12,478 bases of DNA. Source: Dissophora ornata (taxonomy: Eukaryota; Mortierellomycota; Mortierellomycetes; Mortierellales; Mortierellaceae). Shown here piece after piece: positions 7,764 through 12,478 of this stretch (positions are counted from its first letter, which is position 1; every line of letters begins with the position of its first letter). The position numbers and the translations under genes were made by a program. The stretch spans positions 1 to 12,478 of the forward strand of contig MU617178.1 in the NCBI GenBank assembly GCA_025201705.1, in the 5' to 3' direction. The notes under the pieces are model-generated. The model did not search any database, was not told the DNA's origin, and was given only the letters and a program-made list of their open reading frames with translations.

Positions 7764-8872
7764 ATGGAAGACGATGAACTCGAACAGATCCGTGCTCGGT
7801 AAATGTCTGGAAACTGCCCTTGCCCCGAGAGTCGAGATTCACCTGGCTACAACATGTCATTTTAGAACTGAAAACTGACCCAACAACATTCCTCGCGCTC
7901 CATCAATGCTGTAGCCGCATGGCAGAGCTCAGAGCTCAGTCCGGAGGTTCCGGAAGCAGCATGGGGGGTCTTCCTGTAAGTCGCGATTCTCTAGGAAGCC
8001 CAGGACACAGCTGTTGACTTGCTTTGTCGTATATCATCAGACTACGCTAAGGGGCAATCGCTGAACACTACGAATACATTTTTTTTTCCTTTGCCCCATT
8101 TCACGCATAGACTGGAATGAGCGGCGGCAAGAAAGATGAAGACGAGAAGGCAAAGAAGAGGTACTGGCGGCAAAAATATTTAGCTCAATTGCCACAGCAG
8201 GAAAAACGACACTATTTCACGAAATGATCTCTAATGACACGTCGTTTCTTTTTTTTACGAAAAATCGATACAGCCAAATGGATGAGATGCGCCGCACTAT
8301 GGTACGCTGACGCAAATGTCTTGACAGGAAATTCAGGCATGAAGAAAACAAGGGCCTGGAGGAGAATAATTATCGAAAAAATAACGGACTCTTCTTAATC
8401 CACCCTCTAGTTGATCCAAATTTTGGATGGAGAGGCTCGTGAGCGCCGTACGTATTTTTTTTTTTTTCGGGAATCTATTTCTCAAGTTGTCGTGATCTTC
8501 ATATTAATATAGTCCGCCCACTTTCCGGAACGCCACTTTTCTACTGTGTAGTGTCACGTATCGCCATGGTCAAGGCTGACAAGGCCAGGGCTGTTGAAGA
8601 TCTTTTGATCCGCATGGCTCAGGGTGGTCAGGTCCGTTCCAAGATCACAGAGAAGCAGCTTATCGAGCTCCTGGAGCAAGTTAACCAGCAAACAAAATCC
8701 GAGACCAAGATTGTGGTATGCTTATATTCCTGTGTGTTGAAGAAGAGACCTGACGAACGTTTTTCAGAAGATTTTTTGAGCTAACGATTTGTACCGCTTG
8801 TTTGCTTAAAAAAAACAATAGTACAATCGCCGACGATATGATGATTCGGATGATGATGATTTCGGTCTTTAG
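7764..8872 (+). CDS. PDCD5: PDCD5 family protein (TFAR19 / archaeal-type DNA-binding)
   Basis: This is a small helical protein conserved from archaea to man. The human protein is linked to apoptosis, TIP60 and the chaperonin CCT; the fungal role is poorly defined. Exons: 7764-7798, 7915-7975, 8111-8160, 8274-8301, 8411-8447, 8552-8715 and 8822-8872 (TAG), giving 141 aa against 125 in man. It starts MEDDELEQIRARRMAELRAQ, then has a Gly/Ser linker and a Lys/Glu-rich segment. The family core is DEMRRTMLIQILDGEARERL, SRIAMVKADKARAVEDLL and ITEKQLIELLEQVNQQT. It ends NRRRYDDSDDDDF, the usual basic then acidic tail. Six introns of 104-135 nt split 426 coding bases, and exon 4 is only 28 nt. Introns 3-5 all use GTAC donors. 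Each junction keeps frame. The gene is divergent from STN1 and convergent with BOL2. Confidence 0.96.
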
Positions 8873-9116
8873 CGGGCGAGTTGAAGCATGAAAGACGGAA
8901 CTATGACAAGGATGCAATTAAAATCCAAATTTTATATACTTTGTTGTCTTTGATTCATTACATTTGCCCGAAGATGATGTGTGTATCAACAATGAGTATG
9001 CAGTCTCTATCTTCTGGTGATTATTCAAAGTCGATGCGGGTGTGTTTCCCGTCCCGAGATGATCCTGATCCGTGCGATGTCCCAAATTACTCGGACAAAA
9101 AAAAAGGGTCGTCGCT
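8873..9116. other. Intergenic, convergent 3' ends of PDCD5 and BOL2
   Basis: These 244 bases lie between two facing stop codons. The + strand has ATTAAA at 8917-8922, 45 nt past the PDCD5 stop, a variant poly(A) signal. The minus strand has no exact AATAAA, only A/T-rich TATATAAAAT near 8941-8932. The two 3' UTRs probably overlap. No gene is seen. Confidence 0.6.
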
Positions 9117-9829
9117 TTACTGCTTCTGCAAGGCCTCCCACTGAGCAGGCGTAAATGATTTCTAAAAAAGTTGCAATTTACACAAACATCAATGTAATTT
9201 GCGTTTAGAACGTCGTTCTTGATACGCGACCAAAAAAAAATTCTCATCTCGTTTTTTCTGTCTCACCTGGGAAAAGGCGTGCACAACAGCGATCTGGTCC
9301 TTCAGGGCCTCATTCACCATACGATGCTTCTGCAACGTCGTCTTTCCTTCAAACATGGGCGATACGATCATAATCTCAAAGTTCTGTCCGCAGCCGCCTA
9401 GTAATTGTCATGTTTGTTTTTGTTTTTGTTTTTTTTTTTTTACAAGCGAAAAATCATTTTTTCTTTTGAGTCAACGCAAAAAAAAACGATCTGATAACGC
9501 AACACCCATGTGAAGCACAAAAAAAATAATCAGATAGCCGTGCATCCTTTGGACTGGCGATAACAGTCCTGGCGATGTGCACACACACACAGAGACACAC
9601 ACGTACCAGAGATATCTTTTCCTTCCTGGATCGACCGGGGTGGGCATTGAAAAAAAAAAGAATGTTGGAAAGAAAAAGTGAATGTGAGTTGGAGAGAGTC
9701 CAGCACTAAAGACGGAATGACCAAAAAAAAAAAACCTAGTGTGCATCATACGACATGCGTGGCTCCAAGACGGGCATTGCACGCCTCTGTGAGAGACTCG
9801 ATTGTGACAGAAGTAACGGGTGTCGACAT
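9117..9829 (-). CDS. BOL2: BolA-like protein Bol2/Fra2 (BOLA2 family)
   Basis: Cytosolic BolA proteins of this type bind monothiol glutaredoxins and a shared [2Fe-2S] cluster; in budding yeast Fra2 relays iron status to Aft1/2. Exons in transcript order: 9829-9752, 9625-9607, 9397-9267 and 9161-9117 (TAA), giving 90 aa. The start is [13 protein letters not shown]. Micro-exon 2 supplies EGKDIS, joining ATHV to [14 protein letters not shown]. The loop Cys is residue 35 and the conserved His of KHRMVN is residue 57. [14 protein letters not shown] closes the BolA fold. The length and lack of a leader fit the cytosolic BOLA2/Fra2 branch rather than the mitochondrial BOLA1/3 type. Introns are 126, 209 and 105 nt. 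Intron 2 begins with a GT repeat. The gene is convergent with PDCD5. Confidence 0.95.
9580..9602. repeat. CA/GT repeat next to the BOL2 micro-exon
   Basis: A CA dinucleotide run interrupted by AGAG on the + strand. In the BOL2 transcript it is a UG-rich stretch starting about 4 nt after the donor of the 19-nt exon. Confidence 0.9.
9607..9625 (-). other. 19-nt micro-exon of BOL2
   Basis: On the minus strand the segment is bounded by CCAG upstream and GTACGT downstream. It encodes Glu-Gly-Lys-Asp-Ile-Ser plus one base. Phase 0 in and phase 1 out fit both neighbours exactly. Without it, exon 1 joined to exon 3 shifts frame, so it must be included to make the protein. Confidence 0.9.
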
Positions 9830-10158
9830 GGTTATATAATGTGTGTTATTAATGAGGCAGCGTAGAGGTAGGTAGGCTGGTGAGTGGAGTGGAGGGGTTT
9901 TGAGAAGAGAGAGATGGATGGACAAAAGAATGGATTTGGAATCAAATTCATAAACGTGCTCTGTGCTTTTAGACCCAGGAAAATTTGCAACCTTTTACCC
10001 CTTCGCCTCTTTATTGCCCGTGGCTCTGTGATCCTGATTTACTCCACCCTTGTCGCGACAGGATTCAGCCAGTTATTCTCTTTCTTGGTTTGCTTTATTC
10101 GTGGAGGACTATTTTCTTCTTTGTGCTATATGCTTCTTGCATTTGCAAGTCGCTTTAC
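9830..10158 (-). promoter_or_regulatory. KU70 3' UTR and BOL2 promoter
   Basis: These 329 bases lie between the KU70 stop and the BOL2 start, both on the minus strand. Exact AATAAA hexamers occur on that strand at 10099-10094 (60 nt after the KU70 stop) and 10015-10010. The BOL2-proximal half is CT-rich on the sense strand (CTCTCTC, CCACTCCACTC), a common look for a fungal promoter and leader. No gene is seen. Confidence 0.65.
10094..10099 (-). terminator. AATAAA poly(A) signal, KU70
   Basis: An exact AATAAA on the minus strand 60 nt after the KU70 stop codon. A second copy lies at 10015-10010. Either could specify 3'-end formation. Confidence 0.5.
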
Positions 10159-12478
10159 TCAGCTTGCAAGATACGCCTCGACTTGGCTGATCAGATCAGC
10201 CTTCTTGCTACCATTTGGCTTTTGATTGACAGAGTCCAGAAACTCTTTCAGCGTCGCGACAGTAGCCTACAGTTACATAGCATCATCCAATTGCATGGTT
10301 GTGTCAGTTATTTCCTTCCTTAACTTCAGTCCCGATTATAATCGCTTGGCATTCTTTATCACGCCTGAAACGTTACATACCTTGCTAAGTTGATTGTTGT
10401 CATACTTGTATCGCATGTCTTCCATCAAGCTTGCGTTGTCCGTAGGTTGGCTGCTCTTTGCCCTTTTAGCCGATGACGACTCTTGTGATTGCGATTGCTG
10501 ATAGTAACGTTGCAAATCCTAAGTGAATACAATTGCAGTTCCCCACGCAGTGCTTGCATCTATATCGGACTATAAACGGTTGCACTTACCGATGGCCTCT
10601 TGGATGCAAGGGACGGCGTGATTGAAGGCTCAGGCAACTCCACAGTCTCTGACACATCTTTGAAGTTTTGAATGTATGCTCCAGCGCGCTATGTCCACAC
10701 ATTGTTACTACATGTGAGCTCGGGTCACTTGGGTGGAGGAAGCAACAAATGGAAAGGCAAGATCATGTAATTTGACTTACCACCTGCATACTCTCAGTCT
10801 TTGGAAGTGTCTTGTCGTCAATGTCCATATCGCGCTGGTTCAGTGCCGTAGCTTGAAGAACCTTGTAATGTTTTTGAAGTGCTATTTCACCAAAGCAAGC
10901 CAGCATAGTGTCAGAAACACAAAGATAATACATTACAGATCCACATTCCAAATTCAGTTTGTTAAACGTACATGGATTCTCATAGTTGTCTGGTTTGTAG
11001 CCCTTTTTCATGTTCAGCTTTGTGACGATGGCCTTGGCCGCGTCGATGAGTTCGGTGGGCGCTAAAAGCAGTTTGATGTTAGTAAACCACTCTTGAGCTG
11101 TGATAAAAGCACATCAGACACAAGGCTGTTACTTACGAGTATAGTCCGTCTGAATGGGGAGAGGTCGAATATCGTCCGCCCATGGCAGTGGGAATAGCTG
11201 GAATCCAGGGGGCTGCTCTTGGCCGTTCGCGTTAACAACTTCCAACTATACGTCCACATGAATATAAGGAGTAAGTATCATTGCAAAAAAACGATATCAT
11301 ACTCTTTTCATTATGAGAAGGCTGCATACCTGAGGCAGGAGGGCTACAAGACGTGTACTGTAGTTGGATCGCTGAGTAAACGAGCAGATGGCGACCTTAT
11401 CCGTTTCTGCCATGGATTTCAACAATGATGAGAACGCTCTCGTGCTACCCTCATACGACCTCTCGTCTGGATACAAGAACATGGCATGATTGATGTTGTA
11501 GTGCATCTTTATCGCGCTTCTATCCTTGAACCCGATCAAGATCAGTCCTGGCGGCCCAAAAGTCTTCATGGCACCAGTTTCTTCCTTTGTGAAAACAACC
11601 TTTTTACCACCAAACTCCCAAAAGTACTTCAAGTCTGCTGATCCTAGGTATTGAGTCGTATCGGCACAGATCCATTTTGTAACAGTATCGACTTCCCGAA
11701 CCGCCTCTCCTAATGTGTAGACATTCCTGTGACCACCCTTGCTTTGTGACATGACCAAATTGTAGCCCTTGACACCAATTTCCAGACCAGGAGCCAGCTT
11801 GAATGGAATGTTAAACATGGATCGCTTCTTGACCTCCTTGCGCTGGACTCTCTGCAAAAGCTCGCCCAGTTTAGCCGACGTGTCGTCTGCGGGAGCATCT
11901 TCATCTTCTTCATCATCCATTCCCTCAATGAAAATGTCCTGGATATATAAAAAGCGATCGATGGTCAGAACATAGCTCAGGAATAATCGTTACTTCCTAG
12001 CGGAAAGTGGCACAGAGCAGTACCTTATAAAAATTCTTGCGATTGAACTTTTCTTCCGGTTTGTCAATATCAAAGAGCTCGATTTTGATACCAAACTGCT
12101 GCAGATCCTTAGCTCGGACCTTGGAGGCGCTCCGCAAACTGATATCGCCAGAATGAGGATCATCCTCGTTTGTGAACAGGAACATTCGCTTCGAACCGAC
12201 ACGCTGCGCGCTGTTTATGAGAAAGACGCAAAGGTATTTTTAGCATATTTCACCGTAATTTGCGATACGAACTTCTATCGCAGAAAGAAAGGACATCGTA
12301 ACCGTACCTGCTTCCAAACATGGTGGTGGCTGTCCAAAAGATCTCACCGAGCGTGTACTTTCTATTGCTGGTGCCAAATTCCTCGTCGAACTTGATTGAT
12401 TCTAGTGGTGGCATTGATGGTTCTCGTGAGTTAAAAAAAAACGCCACTAAAAAAATCCTCTCGCCACCATCCAAAAAA
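10159..12478 (-). CDS. KU70: Ku70, DNA end-binding subunit (N terminus missing)
   Basis: Ku70 pairs with Ku80 to form the ring that loads on DNA ends, starting non-homologous end joining and helping protect telomeres. Exons in transcript order: about 12401-12308 (5' limit uncertain), 12210-12024, 11938-11330, 11245-11137, 11061-10972, 10881-10781, 10688-10590, 10518-10381 and 10266-10159 (TGA), about 511 residues. The vWA-like part has YTLGEIFWTATTMFGS and SKRMFLFTNEDDPH. The Ku core beta-barrel follows (KKRSMFNIPFKL, KKVVFTKEETGAMKTFGPPGLILIGF). Next come PPGFQLFPLPWADD, ENPSLQKHYKVLQATAL and the helical arm TLPKTESMQV. The last exon (TLKEFLDSVN...GSKKADLISQVEAYL) is a SAP DNA-binding domain, preceded by a Lys/Ser/Gln-rich linker. 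An acidic loop (DDEEDED) follows the vWA part. The eight complete introns are 71-114 nt. The first exon or exons lie right of the window. Confidence 0.95.

Noticed and set aside
9832..9838. TATATAA on the minus strand as a TATA box for BOL2
   Set aside because: It lies only about 3 nt before the BOL2 ATG, so it would place transcription start inside the coding exon. Treated as chance A/T sequence.
9884..10225. 113-codon + strand frame, strongly hydrophobic, antisense to the KU70 end
   Set aside because: It overlaps the KU70 last exon and the BOL2 promoter in antisense. Its hydrophobicity follows from T-rich sequence. No family resemblance or splice support.
12402..12474. KU70 exon extended to the window edge (DGGERIFLVAFFF...)
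   Set aside because: The sense strand shows a T9 run, TTAACTC and then CCACTAG, which looks like an intron end, and the translation is low-complexity. The limit at 12401 is preferred but not certain.

Overview
The window is nuclear DNA from a fungus. The evidence is dense, intron-split genes of conserved eukaryotic families: I place 30 complete GT-AG introns, nearly all of 71-240 nt. The fungal-style indoleamine dioxygenase, Vps27 and Stn1 support this. The spliceosomal intron density, the many poly(dA:dT) tracts and an animal-Hrs-like C terminus on Vps27 suggest an early-diverging filamentous fungus of the Mortierella/Mucoromycota type. That placement is inference. Nothing here is prokaryotic, and I see no mobile element, tRNA, rRNA or CRISPR array.

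Layout from left to right: (1) BNA2/IDO, + strand, 128-2112, with the 5' end outside the window. (2) VPS27 (ESCRT-0), - strand, 5896-2694, complete, 6 exons, 790 aa. (3) STN1 (CST telomere complex), - strand, 7531-6071, complete, 6 exons, 281 aa. (4) PDCD5 homologue, + strand, 7764-8872, complete, 7 exons, 141 aa. (5) BOL2/FRA2 (BolA-like), - strand, 9829-9117, complete, 4 exons including one of 19 nt, 90 aa. (6) KU70, - strand, from the right window edge to 10159, with the N terminus outside the window. All models were spliced by hand. Every junction keeps frame and restores conserved family sequence.

The genes do not form one pathway: they cover tryptophan/NAD+ metabolism, endosomal sorting, telomere capping, a PDCD5 protein, iron regulation and DNA end binding. 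The only functional link between close neighbours is STN1 and KU70, both telomere-end factors, about 2.6 kb apart. STN1 and PDCD5 are divergent across 232 bp. BNA2/VPS27 and PDCD5/BOL2 are convergent.

I found no convincing undescribed system. The points most worth a second look are the 19-nt micro-exon beside a GT repeat in BOL2, an upstream start codon overlapping STN1, the alternating 30-bp higher-order repeat in the Gln-rich tail of VPS27, the recurrent GTAC splice donors in the right half, and the STN1/KU70 proximity.
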